A DNA stretch of 64,000 nt from Heliocidaris erythrogramma (lineage: Eukaryota > Echinodermata > Echinoidea > Camarodonta > Echinometridae), in the NCBI GenBank assembly GCA_025617745.1, contig CM046870.1, forward strand, positions 11,776,330-11,840,329, written 5' to 3'. The notes beneath the pieces were generated by a model. That model ran no database searches. It was given only the letters and a program-made list of their open reading frames with translations, and was not told the origin of the DNA. This document shows positions 1 through 14,200 of the stretch, one piece after another. The translations under genes and the position numbers were made by a program. Within the stretch, counting starts at the first letter, position 1. Every line of letters begins with the position of its first letter.

Positions 1-61
1 CAATCAGATTCAAGGATTTCAGTAGCTTCTAACAATTATTGTAACTTGCTATTGATAACAG

Positions 62-83
62 GTTTTATAAGACGGGGCCCTGG
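62..83. repeat. End of a GGGCCCCGTCTTATAA-type MITE
   Basis: The bases match, in reverse, the terminal inverted repeat of the hairpin MITE at 19609-19768 (CTGGGCCCCGTCTTATAA). Only one end is seen here, so this is a partial or decayed copy. The rest of 1-600 shows no gene. Confidence 0.4.
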
Positions 84-602
84 TGAAGTCGGCGTGGGTT
101 GCATAAACGAATAGAGGGTACATAGGTTCGAAAGGTTGCTTTAAATAATTCTTTATGCCGCACTGACTATCTTTTATGTCTATTTGCAAACTGAATTTTT
201 ATTATTTTATTAAACCTTACTAAGAACCTTGCAAGTTAGTATCAAACTAGAAAAGTGTTTGGTTGCCAATAGAGACTTGACTGCTGTGCTCTTGGGTAGG
301 ATAGGCTTGGTGGAATGGGAAGATTATGGAGACTTTAGACAGTATAATCTGTCAGAGTAATTTCCATAGAGCACAGGTTTTACTTGCCAAACTAATAAAA
401 GCCACTGATAGATGCCCTTTATTTAAAAGAACATGTGTAGGGTTTGAATAAATGATTTAGGAATCCCAGCTATAGTCCCGCTTTTCTCCACATTCTTCTT
501 TATTTTGATATCATTCGGTCTTGTTCTCTTCGGGTTTTTTTCTTTCTCCTTATATAGCGCCCGTTTCTTTTAGTTTTTCTTTATTTTTCTTTATTTTCCT
601 TC

Positions 603-605
<3 letters not shown>

Positions 606-640
<35 letters not shown>
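606..640. repeat. (TA)n microsatellite
   Basis: Uninterrupted TA dinucleotide run. The short open frames crossing it on both strands (polytyrosine/isoleucine peptides) are repeat artefacts. Confidence 0.95.
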
Positions 641-642
<2 letters not shown>

Positions 643-687
643 AACAATTGGTTCACACTGTTTAACATGGTGGGGCAACAAAATAGG

Positions 688-1084
688 TACACCTGCAGAC
701 GTAGCTGTTGGCGCCACGCTTTTAATAAGCTTTCGGGCACTTATCCCTTCTTCGGATCTACATGAGTAGGACAGAAACAGCAATAAGGATAACTGAGATA
801 TTTGAACGCATATATATATATATTCTGTGCTACTCATGTAGATCCGAAGAAGGGCTAAGCAGGGGCGGATACAGGATTTTCAGAAAGGGGGGGGGGCGCA
901 CACTGAGGAACCCTCCGTTTGACGAAGCCAAACGGCCATCTAGGGGGTCCGGGGGCATACTTTGTCAGACAAAACGGGGGGGGGGGGGGGCGCACGCCCT
1001 TTGCGCCGCCTCTGGATCCGCGCCTGCTAAGTGCCCGAAAGCTTATTAAAAGCGTGGTACCAACAGCTACGTCTGCAGGTGTAC
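688..1084. mobile_element. Foldback hairpin element with a nested MITE
   Basis: Bases 688-770 reappear as the reverse complement in 829-1084, starting GTACACCTGCAGACGTAGCT, so the locus folds into one long hairpin with a short AT-rich loop. The right arm is split by a 167-bp insertion (860-1026); removing it restores pairing. No target duplication was recognised at the outer ends and there is no coding capacity. Confidence 0.75.
860..1026. mobile_element. hAT-like MITE nested in the foldback arm
   Basis: The ends are CAGGGGCGGATAC and GGATCCGCGCCTG, with poly-G inside. It is flanked by CTAAG at 855-859 and 1027-1031, and the sister hairpin arm provides the empty site (one GATAAG/CTAAG copy). 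The flanking duplication is therefore 5 bp. Ends of the CAGGGGCGGATCC type recur at 1926 and 57713. Assignment to hAT rests on the CAG-type ends only. Confidence 0.7.
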
Positions 1085-1313
1085 TTTATTTATTTTCTCT
1101 TTTGTGGTGATGGATGGCATTTATTATATAAATGATGATTTATATAATGTTAGAAAAATTTAGATATTAAGATCATTTTCCTAGCAAAATCTATATCACT
1201 TCTGTGTAATATGTATGTGGCATCCCTAGCTTTCCCAAAATATATGCACTCCTCAATTTTTCAATCGCCAATTTCTGACCATGTCATCCCTCTAATGATT
1301 GGCGATGTATAAC

Positions 1314-1680
1314 GATTAGCTGCCAACTAGTGATTTAGAGGTACTCTACATCAACTCTAAATTTTGAATGAAATTTAGTTGCCAACTAAGCTTAATCAGC
1401 TTTTATAGATACCATTTTGATCTAGTTGCCAACTAGCTTAGACTTAGTAAGCGAAGAAGCTTGACTGGGGAGGAATTTTTAATTTGTAAACAAATCTTTC
1501 GGCATATTACTCCCAGTGTTAAAGATCGTATGCTCGATCTGTAATGAAAACTAGCTTAGACTTAGTTGACAACTAGCGACTATTATGAATATGGCTTGGT
1601 CGCCAACACTTATCAAGGTTTTGTGAATATACTAGTGCCTAGTTGACAACTAGGGAGTATTGTAGTTGGCAACTAGCTTA
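1314..1680. repeat. Cluster of six AGTTGNCAACT palindromes
   Basis: The near-perfect palindrome TAGTTGNCAACTA occurs at about 1316, 1374, 1422, 1562, 1639 and 1662. Several copies are followed by the same GCTTAGACTTAG or GCTTAG tail. Spacing is irregular (about 25-140 bp). No open frame is associated. It could be a degraded minisatellite or a cluster of dimeric-factor sites; the sequence does not decide. Confidence 0.6.
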
Positions 1681-1925
1681 GTATGGAATATGGGGCCTGG
1701 TGTTCATCATCAGTTACATCATCTACAACATCGTCTCCATCATTAAATATTGTCGTCGTCATCATCATCACCATCACCACCATCATCGCCCATTTCCATT
1801 ACTAACATTATGATCCATGTTCCTCTCCCCATCACTATGAACACCACCACCGTCATCACCATCGTAGTCATTATAATCATTACTAACTGACATCGCGATC
1901 TGTTTTCACATTATGATCCATACAT

Positions 1926-2132
1926 CAGGGGCGGACTTAGGGACCCCCTCCCCTGTACAACACAAACAAAACAAAATTACTAATGACCTTCTTCTTTTTT
2001 ATTCTTTTTCTTTTTTGTTTGCTCGTCAGTGATTTTTCGAGTTAGACCCCAAAGCGCTGATGACCCTTTTGTTGTCAGAAAATTTTGTGAATATTGGGCT
2101 TATTCCCTCCCAAAATCCTGGATCCGCCTCTG
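1926..2132. mobile_element. Decayed hAT-like MITE
   Basis: It begins CAGGGGCGGACTTAGG and ends AATCCTGGATCCGCCTCTG, inverted ends of the CAGGGGCGGATCC family. The flanking octamers (CCATACAT, GTATACGT) match at only 5 of 8 positions, so the target duplication has decayed or is absent. Confidence 0.55.
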
Positions 2133-2261
2133 GTATACGTAATCATGTGTAACCATTCCCTCCTCCATTATTACATGTATAATTATTATCATCATAATCA
2201 TCATGGGTATAATTTTCAACGCCGACGACATCATTATGGTTTTTAATATTCTTTGCCAACT

Positions 2262-4082
<1,821 letters not shown>

Positions 4083-4859
4083 CTAGGACTAATTAAAATA
4101 CATCACAATGCAAAGTATTAATATATATATATATATAGCCCCCTCCTTGCGAAAATGAGCCGGTATGATCAAGATCTCTACAACTGTGATTTTCTTATAT
4201 TATTACTTGTGGGGTGGGGGTTGATGAGAGTGCCGCATTTTTGTCGGCAAATTTGGGTGTTACACCCTAAAAATTTTCGGGAAATTTAGGTGTCATTCCA
4301 CCCCCACCCCAATTCAAAAAGTTCTAGCGACGCCCCTGGATTCTTAAGTTATATTAAGAATAACCACATATACAGTCATGGAAAAAATATTAGATCAAGA
4401 ATGGTTACTGATAGTATTATTTTTGTGGTAAGAACGAAATAAAATATCATAAAAGCAAGGTTTAAGTGCTGGAATTTGGCATTCATTCAATGAAATACAA
4501 AGACAAATATTTTTGTATAATTTTGTTTGCATATTATTGTACCCTTATAACAGAAGCTTGGTGTAATATTTTTTCAGGGCTGTATATATAGTTTGTTGGG
4601 ATTATGTTTCAATCATTGGCACTCTAAATAGGGGGTATAAGGAGGGTAAAGTATTTAAATGTTAAATGCCCCCACAGACTGATGGAGGATTTGTATGAAT
4701 TGTTACTTAATTTTTAAAAATATTTTCTACAAAGTTACATTTGATTTTAAAAAAACAGAAAATATATTAGATTGCGAGTAATGTTACGAAGAAGGGTTTC
4801 CAAAACACAACTTTGAAATGTTTTTGTATATAACGTTTAATGTCCGTTTTTGATCTTTT

Positions 4860-5480
4860 TTCTCTTCTTCTGATAATAATATTGATAATAATAATAATAA
4901 TAATTGTAATGATAATAATCATAATAATCATAATAATGCTATTAATAAATTCATTTAATTTCATTATTCTTCATATTAAAAAATATATATATATACACAG
5001 ACTCATATACATTAGTTACACAATTGAAATTTGGAATACATGTACATAGCCATTATAGAAGAATCATAGATAAACAAACATAGAACAATACAGAATAAGT
5101 AACTTAATGTGAATGGGGCTAGAAAAGCCAAGCTTATCGAGTCTAGACCCGGGGCTATTAAATGTTCGGTATTTTTTATATGGCCTGAAAAAACAAAACA
5201 GAACAGAAAACAATAATAGTGGTTTGGAACATAATAGTAACCTATGTATAGACATAAAAAATTAAAAACCTGATAGTTTACTTGGAGTTAATGAGATATT
5301 TTTTTGTATTTTAGCTTAAATTGTCGTAATGATTTAGATTGTTCAATGTTGTCATCTATAGCAGACCATGTAAGGTAACCATGATACTTAACACTTCTCT
5401 GACCAGTAGCAGTCCTGTAATAAATAATATATAATTTATTGGAGTTTCGAGTGTTATAATGATGGCTTCTTGTAAATTGC
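4860..5480 (-). pseudogene. 3' end of a CR1/Jockey-group LINE
   Basis: The minus strand encodes a LINE C-terminal tail: YNTRNSN, GQRSVKYHGYLTW, SLRQFKLKYKK, then a stop at 5288. The motif order (YxTR...GxRSxxYxGxxxWN...FKxxxK) is typical of the region after the reverse transcriptase in CR1/Jockey-like elements. The 3' untranslated part ends in an (ATT)n tail near 4870-4940. It is 5'-truncated near 5480, where a SINE fragment begins. Confidence 0.65.
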
Positions 5481-5544
5481 ACATGGCCGTCACGTCGTGA
5501 CGCTCCTTGCGCTCCCACATTATTACCCCCAGTGACCATGTTGA

Positions 5545-5890
5545 CCCCGGTCATAGATTAGCAGCCAAATACTAAGCTCTCTATAATATCCACCTGGTGG
5601 AGAGTGGCAAAAGTTAATATCTTGCCAAAGGACGTTAGTGCCAGGCTGGGACTCGAACTCTCAACCCTTTGATTGCACTGTAAAAAGACTGTCTGCAATT
5701 TTACAGCAAATCTGGTGTCAGCAGTCGCCATAACTTCTGATGTAAAAATACAGATTAGTTGTAACTTTTTCCTATGACTTTGATGTACAAATAACATTAC
5801 ATTAGCTGTTATGAGTAAATACAGAACTGATCTGTATTTTTTCCCTGTAAAATACAGATATTTTTTACAGTGTGGGAGTCAAGTGGATGA
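5545..5890 (-). mobile_element. tRNA-derived SINE, interrupted
   Basis: The minus strand contains a pol III B-box-like GAGTTCGAGTCCC and the body motif GCAAxxxxTTAAxxTTTGCCACTCTCCACCxGGTG shared with 28270-28545. A 196-bp MITE (5676-5871) splits the head; sequence resembling the rest of the head (GGGAGTCAAGTG on the plus strand) resumes after it. Confidence 0.55.
5676..5871. mobile_element. CACTGTAAAAA MITE inside a SINE
   Basis: The ends are CACTGTAAAAA and TTTTTACAGTG. Comparison with the intact SINE at 28500-28545 suggests a 2-bp (TG) target duplication. It is non-coding. The CACTG ends hint at the CACTA/EnSpm group, but that is only a guess from the termini. Confidence 0.6.
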
Positions 5891-6363
5891 ACCTAGTTTG
5901 ATCAAATGCAAATGAACAATGTCACCGAAAAGATTGTAAAGAAGTGTAAATCCACTTTATGAGAGTGAGTCATATTTGGGATCACTCCATTTGGAGGGGA
6001 ATCCTGGCTTTGGTAGAGTGGAATCCACTCTCAACAGAGTAATTCAACCTCATGGACTTGATTCCACTACAACTGGAGTGAATTAAACTCCAAAGGAAAT
6101 GATCTTTATTAAATGTCACTCATAAGAGTGAATTTGCTCTCCTCTACATTAAGAAAAAAACAATGTAATATGTATTACAATACATTGTGATTTTCCCTAT
6201 AGCCATCCACTGAATGATGTACGAAGCGTTCAGCAATTATCCAAAGATCGAAAACAAAATTTGCTTGTTGGCTTGACATTGAAAGAGAAAATAAAGCAAA
6301 CAACCATATACATGTATATAATACATAGATTAGGAGCAATTAAACAATCGAACTTTTACTTAC

Positions 6364-6410
6364 CGTTAAGCGAATTATTGCCCCGAATTGGGCTGTAAAT
6401 CAATTCATAC
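6364..6410 (-). other. Candidate 5' untranslated exon of amylase copy 1
   Basis: The minus strand has a strong splice donor, TTAACG|GTAAGTAAAAG, with the exon ending at 6364. It lies about 2.4 kb upstream of coding exon 1, which has a good acceptor just before its ATG. The right boundary of this exon is a guess, and no clear TATA box was identified. Confidence 0.25.
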
Positions 6411-6664
6411 TAGATATCACAACTGTGGTAGATACGACCCTACCAACTCAAACAAAATAAGGCGGAAGGATTTTGCAATTAATATCGATTCGAATGTAGT
6501 TCCGACAAGAACGGGTATTTCAAGGTTATCAACTGTGGAGTATTAAGACGTTTCAATACTTCAGGTGAATTAATAATGGCAATTTGCTCATTTGCAAGAG
6601 GCTAGAGGGAACTGTATTTTGTCACATGACGTGCATTGGACCAATTAATTTCGCAGATTCTTTT

Positions 6665-6860
6665 CATGACGGGTATAATAACATCTATAGCGCTGTACTA
6701 TTATCACCCCGGCTACAACCAAGGTACCCTGTAAAGGCGCTCTGTCATTCAAGGAATTTCTGCCTACTACCCACTTCACCTGGGTTGAGAATGGCAAATG
6801 TAGATTAATGACTTTCCCAAAGGACATTACTACCTATCTGGGGAGCATTACCCATAACCT
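6665..6860 (-). mobile_element. SINE fragment (same family as 28270)
   Basis: It shares the body of the 28270-28545 SINE, including CCACTTCACCTGGGTTGAGAATGGCAAATGTAGAT-like sequence read on the plus strand. The tRNA-like head is missing or decayed. The following 6890-7720 contains a poly-G tract and AT-rich DNA without a gene. Confidence 0.45.
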
Positions 6861-7722
6861 TACATTCAGACTCTGTTACCATGGTTACGGGTTACGAATG
6901 ACAAGGGTCTGTACCTGCAAATGGAGGGGGGGGGGGGGGGGGGGGTTGTTACATATCCCTCAACCCTTGTGTTCTTGAGAAAGACCAAGATTTAAAAAAA
7001 AACAATTTTTTTTTTATACATTACAGGATATAAGTTTAATACTGATGGGCTGGCAAAAATAAAGCTTCCATTTCAGCTACATCGCATAATGTTTTAACCA
7101 TAATAATGATAACACGATGAAATCGTCTACCAATATGCTCTTAAGAGAAAACGAAAAAAAAAAGAGGAAAAAAAAATCTTTAACATCTGTCTCACTGACA
7201 TGAACGAGGAGGCACGATTTTGCCTACACTCTCATGTCTCGGCGTCATCAAGATATCATAATTAATTGTTTCATTAAACATTTTGTAATCAATGACATAT
7301 AATTTTGATAATGGTTAACCAGGTTCAGTCTGGCATCACAAGAGGACATCTAATTAAAGGTCCAATTTCAAAGTGCAAACTGAGTCGCAATAAATTCAGC
7401 AACAAAACAAAAAAAACAACAACAAAAGAAAGCTCATGGTATGTTAAAGAGAAATATTCATATAAAAATAGCAACGGCGTTTGCAAAACGGAAAAAACGC
7501 ATTTTCAATTCACAACTCTTTATGGGGGAAAAAATAAGTATATGCTAGGATTCTGTAGGTAAGTTCGTCCTTTTAACTAATTTGGAAACAAATATAGTAT
7601 AGATAAAAATAAGCTTCTTGATATTATACCACAATTTTGTTTTTGTTTATTTTATTTTTTACTACTCGCGAAAATCTGTTCCTACATGGTTTCTATGGAA
7701 CCAAACACGGTGTCCCTGTTAT

Positions 7723-7912
7723 TCACTCTCTCTCTCTCTCTCGCGCGCGCTCTTTCTCTTCGCCCCCCTCCCCCCCCCCCCATTCTCTCTTGCTTTCCCC
7801 TTCCCCTCTCTCTCTCTTTCTCTCCTCTTCCTCTCTGACTCTCTCTCTCTCTCTCTCTTTCTTTCCCCTTCCTCCCCCTCTCTCTCTCTCCTTCCTTCCT
7901 CTGCTCTCTCCA
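7723..7912. repeat. (CT)n-rich microsatellite
   Basis: Long CT/TCTC-rich tract with C runs. The open frames across it (Ser/Leu-rich on plus, Arg/Glu-rich on minus) are artefacts. Confidence 0.9.
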
Positions 7913-7961
7913 TTACGATGTCTTAGTTGTGGCAGTAAGGAGTTTTCGGATGTGTCGACTA

Positions 7962-8221
7962 GAACGCCGTCCTAGATCCTCCCAGCGACAATGGACTGCT
8001 TTGTGTTGACTGCATACAAAGTAGGTGAAGCATGAAGCTAACAATGGGTGAAGCGAGGTTCACGTTTTAGAGCAGACGGCAAAACCATGTTTGACGCGTT
8101 CTCGATCTGACTAGTGGACAAGGGAGAAGCCAGTGGACGGGTGAGCCGTTCTTGCACAAAGCGCGATATGCAGCTAACACAAAGCAGTCTATTGTAGCTG
8201 GGAGGATCTAGGACGGCGTTC
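7962..8221. mobile_element. MITE-like hairpin with about 55-bp inverted ends
   Basis: GAACGCCGTCCTAGATCCTC at 7962 is repeated inverted up to 8221. The pairing extends inward through GACTGCTTTGTGTT and TGCAT with few mismatches. The flanks do not match, so no target duplication is claimed. There is no plausible coding sequence. Confidence 0.7.
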
Positions 8222-8392
8222 AAGTGAACACATGCGAAAGCTCACTATCTGCGCCAGAATAAATGAGATGGTGATATCCTTCGTAGTAATAAAAATCATC
8301 TTTTGAGAGCCAGAAGGGTGTTAACTCAGTGTTGAACGATTTAATGCCCTTTAATAGCTTGCAGCCGAAGATGTATTGCGATAACATTGAGA

Positions 8393-9342
8393 ACAGGGGT
8401 GTCAATCCGGGTTCACGATTGGGGATGGCCGGCGAGGGAGCGAAGCCAGTGGCGTATCTAGGGATTATGGCGCCCGGGGCAAAAAATGAAGTCCCCCCCC
8501 CCCCCCCCCCCCCCCCCCCAGTGCCCAAACTTATCTACGTTAACGAGAGAGTAAACCGACCGAGCGGCAAAGTTTTCAATTTTGAACCCTAAAAAAAACG
8601 CAATTTCTTGTGCATTTTACCCAGGAAATTTTGCAATTGACCACCACAATTCAGCGGTAGAGAAGCTCGAATTTTATACATTGCTAAACGGTTTTCTATT
8701 CACTCACTTCTACAATCGGGAGCAAAACTAACCAAAACCCCAAATAGGCTTATATGAGAAAGAGTCCAGAAATTCAGCAAGGCTACCTAAAGTTGAGAAC
8801 CTTTGCAAATGCTGTTTTATACACTTTATCCTATATTGGGGGCGCAATATTTAGCAGGAGTCAATATGAAACTTACATGATATAGCGAGCAAAGCAATTA
8901 CATCTTTATTTTTTCAAATTTTGAAACGCAAAGCGACAGAGCAGGGGAGGGTGTGGGAAGCGGTATCCCCCTCCCACACTAGGGACTTTTTCAAAAATGT
9001 GTCCATAAAACTTGCATTTCAGAGCGTCTTAAAATGGTTTTTAATGAAAATTGAGAATAACAATGCGAGCGAACGAATTTTCTTCGATATTTCCGCATTG
9101 AAATTATGGATTTTTTTATTTCCTTAATTCTAATCATTAAAGAATGTGATGATATTTCAAGATCAAACATAATGAGATTAGATAATTATTAGTTTTAAGT
9201 TAATGTATCATAATTCATTTTTATTTTATCCAAAAATATTGGGGGGGGGGTGATAACACACGCCATCCCCCACCTCATTTTTTTTTTTTTTGGGGGGGGG
9301 GAATATATACCCCCATCCCCCCGTGATCGACACCCATGATTG
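8393..9342. mobile_element. Composite non-autonomous transposon, copy 1
   Basis: The outer ends form an inverted repeat (GGGGTGTCAATCC at about 8396 and GATCGACACCC near 9326). Inside, at 8447, starts CAGTGGCGTATCTAGGG, the terminus of a hAT-like element preceded by AGCGAAGC. Large parts match the reverse complement of 53770-56510. The opposite hAT end seems deleted here. It contains poly-C/G tracts and no transposase. Confidence 0.6.
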
Positions 9343-9344
9343 AG

Positions 9345-9835
9345 AACACGATGGTTTATTTTGCACACGCGTTACTTATGTGCGAAGCAAAGTCCGACGG
9401 TTGTTTGTTTGTATCTTGACCTAGATAGAGAGTCACTTGTGCTATTGAAATTATCTTGTACGAGACATGCCATGGAATGAAAACGGTTTTCCTAATTTCA
9501 TTAATTAAAAATAGATTTTTCATTTTTTAAAAATGATTTTTTAATTGTATAGCAGTCAACATGAGTCCCCAAGACGGTTGTATGACGCGTGCTCGGGCGA
9601 CATTTTGCTCTCCGGTCAATATCCTTCATTCACTATGCTTACCCTCGTCTAAACACTATAACTAAGGCTAACAATAATCCTAACCCTACACCTAATCCCA
9701 AAACTAAAATAACCCCAAAAAATATTAACCTTATTGTTGACGATATAAAGCCCAGAGCGACTGTCGCCGGATCATTCCCAAGACCCAATAATGACAAAAT
9801 TACTGAATAATGAAATGACCTAATTAATGTAATGT
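9345..9835. other. No gene seen; telomere-like degenerate repeats
   Basis: AT-rich DNA. Around 9660-9730 there is a run of degenerate CTAACCC/CCTAACC-like units (TAATCCTAACCCTACACCTA). It is too irregular to be a telomere array. Open frames across it encode only low-complexity peptides. Confidence 0.5.
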
Positions 9836-11220
9836 TAATCAAACGAAAGCAACACCAAAAAGACATTTCATCGAGGTTACAATGACATCATATATAGTTA
9901 TGCATTTGCATACCTTTTATCGAGGTAAACTTCGCTATCTTATCTAGGAATTTGTTGTCACTGAAAAATACTTTGACACATGATGAAAGTATAATACAAT
10001 TAAGCAAACGAATGATTATGATAATGTCAATATTGAAATGGCGAACGTCGTTTTGTGAAAGGAGAAGATCAAACAACTTGTTATCAAGCCCTCTGATATG
10101 AGATAGATCTCTTTTAATCTATTATGAAAAGTACAATTGCTAATTAATTAACATGTTTGATACAAGTTTAATCTATTATGAAAAAGTACAGTTGCTAATT
10201 AACATGTTTGATACAAGTATAATCCTACAGATAGCAATACGGTATAACCGGCCATTATTAAAGTATTATCGATGTTTTAATTCAATTAATCCGTACTCAT
10301 GGGAGTTCTAAAAGGCCTTGTCTTTTCTGTTTCTTCTCTAAAGGCCCAAAGTATCAAAGTACACTTTAAGCAAACGAAAGAAAAATCAACATGACATTTC
10401 TTTAAGGTTATAATCATTTGAAGAGTAATGCATTAGTTTTGTTATTCAAGTATATACTTTTTGCCGAAGTCAACTTCGCTATCTTATCTGTTTTGTTGTC
10501 ATCGATACATACTTTAAACCATGATGGAAGTATAATCACTCCACATTTTGTGGTGTGGCTCAGTAACTTTTGGTTCAGAGTCCTAAAAAAAAATACCAGA
10601 TGCATGAGTATATAAGAGCGAATATTTCTGCATTGCGACCATTTTGTTGCATGATCATATAATCTGATACCTGGAATTTTCAAAAGAAGTATAAGCTGTA
10701 AATTCCTTAAATTGGCAATACATTGAAACATTTATATCAATGTTTTTTAAAATAAAAATTGGCCATTTGTTCAACTTTTCTAAAAAGCTTCAAACCATGT
10801 ATTTTTTTCAAAGATATTACATTTCATTAGAATCATGTAGGATTGAAAAGAAAAAAAATATTATTGTTGCCAAATTTGAAGAACAAATGTGATCAATTTA
10901 ACCCTTAAATAATTCCTTTCATAAAAGGGTCTAGCAAACGGCCATAATAATATCAATGTTGAAATGGCGAACACCGTTTTGCCAAAAGAAAAATATCAAA
11001 TAATGAATGATCAAGCTCTTTGATAGGACATATATATGTCTTTATCTACTATTAAAAGATATTATATTATTAACCAGTTGTTTATACAAGTATAACCCTA
11101 AAGATACCAATACCAGCCATTATTAAAGTATTCTCAGTGTGGTCATGAGTTATGATTACCAATTGTATTTAACGAACTTTTAAAAAAGCTTGTCTTTTCT
11201 GTTTCTTTCTAAATTTAGCT
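9836..11220. repeat. Degenerate tandem duplication
   Basis: Segments recur in the same order. GAAAGxAAxATxAxxAxGACATTTC, the CTTCGCTATCTTATCT block, CATGATGxAAGTATAAT and the ATGGCGAACxxCGTTTTG block appear near 9850-10330 and again, diverged and partly dispersed, in 10370-11220. A 50-bp unit (TTAATCTATTATGAAAAAGTACA) is also duplicated at 10116-10215. No coding potential was recognised. Confidence 0.55.
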
Positions 11221-14200
11221 TTAAAACTTTATACTTGTATCAGAAGCAATATAAGAAATATTTTTGTTTAAACATGATAAACTATATCATACTGTGAGTG
11301 AAAACTTTTTTCAAACGGGACACAGAAAGGGAGAGAGAAAAAGAGACATGAAATATATGCTTCTGGTGCAATGGTAAAAGGTAGGAAAATATTAGTTCGC
11401 AATAACAGGATTCAAAAGAAGAAACACAAAATGAACTTATTCGAAATAAGGAAGGTGACATGAGTAACTGAATGAAAAGGGGTCTATAACCTATTTTCAA
11501 ACAACGATAACAACTGAATGTTTTCCAAATTCTTATCATAAATACATGTACTTGAACCCTATTAGGGCCTATAAAAACTCTATAATCTGGAGGAATTTTA
11601 TGCTATTATTATCGTATTCGGTTTTCAAATTAAATTGGGCACTGCTGCTCCTGTAGTTTCTCACAGGATAGAGCATAAACAAATATTTTCCAGTTCTATT
11701 TTTATTGAGCAATATTCAATGTGTTCACACTTGGATCATGGAAGTAAATATTGAGACATGCTTAAATCATTACCGTTGCGTTTACCTAGTCAAGGAGGTT
11801 ACAGGCTTGCTAAAAAAGGAAATTCAAACACAAATCTGTCCCGAACTTCACAGAGGTAAATGGCTTGCTATAAAGGTATCTAAACACGAATTTGTCACGA
11901 ACTTCAAATAGATAACTGGCTTGTTAAAAAAGTATTACTTCAAACGCGGCAAGTGTTGATAAGAGTCAGAAACGTTGAGGTAGTTCCTTCGTTCCCTACC
12001 TGTTATTTAGTTTGGTTGTTTGTTGGGTTTTTTAGGTTAAACTAATTTCCGGTGTACATGGGCCTTCATTTCGATGGCCGTTTTACCAGTGCTAAATAAA
12101 GCTTCCAAAGTAGCCGATAAGAAAGTAATTCAACGCAATGTTTGTACATCTTGCATTCACCATTAGTACGATGCCTGTGGCGCTGTCCCAAGTCAGGCAC
12201 ATGATCCCTCTTCTGCATGCCTTTGTACACGAGGGGTCATTTCGAGGGGTCATTTCGTTTGCGTTAATTACCCACGCTACCCAGGGCTACATGTGTATAT
12301 AGGAAATCATTTCACGTCCATGTAATTTAACGCAATGTTTGCACTGTTTATTTTCACACTCTTGGAGAATGATGCCACTCTCACAAGAGAGGGCCAGACA
12401 CGAGGCATTATTTGACGTAGAACTGCGTCGGTGATTGGCGCTGTCTTTGACGCGCCATTTAATATGAACAGGTGAATGCAAAATGAAGAGTGCAAACACC
12501 GCTTCCAGTTACTGACGCATGCACTGATTTTCTTCACAGGCTTGTTTAGCGTACTAAACGCAATTGAAAAGACCTCCTCGTGTGCAACGGGGAGTATTTT
12601 ATTCTTTTATTTATTTATTTCTGATATTTAAATAAGGGTGACACATTTTCACCAATATTGGCGGTCTTCCATAATAATTAATCTTTTATCGACTGAAGGC
12701 CAAGTACTATACATACACATACAACTATTTTGTTAATGATGCATATCTTCACTGTATGCTGAAATGTACATCATACAGTTAAGATTTATATTTCAATTAA
12801 TTATGGATATTACATAAATGCATTCATTACAATCACGCATCTCAACATCATAATGTGAATTATTAAACCCAGCAAATATACGAAAATAATATATACTTTT
12901 TGTATTAATGTCTCACAATTTATTATTTCTAAATACTTAAGAACACAAGTAACTCAGAATATAAACAGATTATTGTCGGATGGTTACATTTTTCTGGATG
13001 AAAAGGGCAAGGTCTCAATGCAATGTACAAAGTTCAAACAAACAAAGGAACCTGTTGACCGATAATGACTGTTCTTTTGTGATAATGCATAATGACCTAA
13101 AATCATCATCTTGGCGAACGTGCAAATACGCACCTCACGAAAGGTATTCTGCTATACATTGGTGGGCAAAATCCACTTTATCGATTTCATAACAACTAAA
13201 AATAGAGAACAATTTCAACATTTATGACAATGTTCCCCCTCCAACACGATAAGTTACTCAGTAATTAGTCTACTCACGCAAGTATTTTCTTTTAATCAAT
13301 AGTTGTTCATAATTTTACTTTTAAGAAATAAAGATTATTTGTATGGTTTGAATTATTTGAATCATGCTACGGAATGAGATCACTAATTTGGGAATAATAA
13401 TCGATTTTATCACGGTTAAAAAACACACCATAAAATGAAAATCAAAACAAACAACGAAATAAAACAAAAATATACAAACTTAAGCACTGGTCAGATATAT
13501 TACATCATGATGGGTTCTACTTGGATAAAAACTGAGTGTAAACCCCTGAATGTTAGGCCTTAAAAGAACAAGACATTTTAAGATTTTATCTTGGCAGCTG
13601 AAAGTGATAGGATTGTTTTTAAGTCGGCAGAGAATGTAAGAAAAGTATTCATGATCTTTATTTATACCATAATGATATAGGAATATGCACACACTGATAC
13701 TAGAGGAGAAATATCAAAGGAATTTTGTACCATTGTAACCACACTTTACAATCTTGCTCCCAAATATGTTTTGTAATCACGTATTTTATAGTTGTTGTTT
13801 TCTAAATAACAAGTTCGTCAAACACAAATTCGATCTTGTTTTCACTGAGTACCTGACGTAACGACAAGTTCATTGGAAGTTATCTAGATCATTAAACAAG
13901 AATGGCTACAAAACGTGATAGCGAGGTACAAAGTTATAAGGGTATGTTTTGAAGACGTTAATAGGTCCAAAGAGTAAAGGAATGCTAGCAGCAAAGTCAA
14001 ATATCATCACGCAAAGAGAGAATGGGACAACAATGAGAGGGGACAATAGGAGGTGGAGGTGGGGGTCAGTGCAAGGATCGTCGGAATGGTAAACACTGCC
14101 TAAATCGGGAAAGAAAGAGAGATAGAGATACTGAGGGATAAAGAGAGAGAGAGAGAGAGAGGGGGGGGGGGGGGAGAAAAGGAGGGAGAGAGCACGCCAA

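Noticed and set aside
1314-1680. CRISPR-like array
   Set aside because: Repeats are short palindromes with irregular spacers in animal DNA; no cas genes.
9660-9730. Interstitial telomere array
   Set aside because: Units are too irregular; only scattered CCTAA-type words, no run of perfect TTAGGG repeats.
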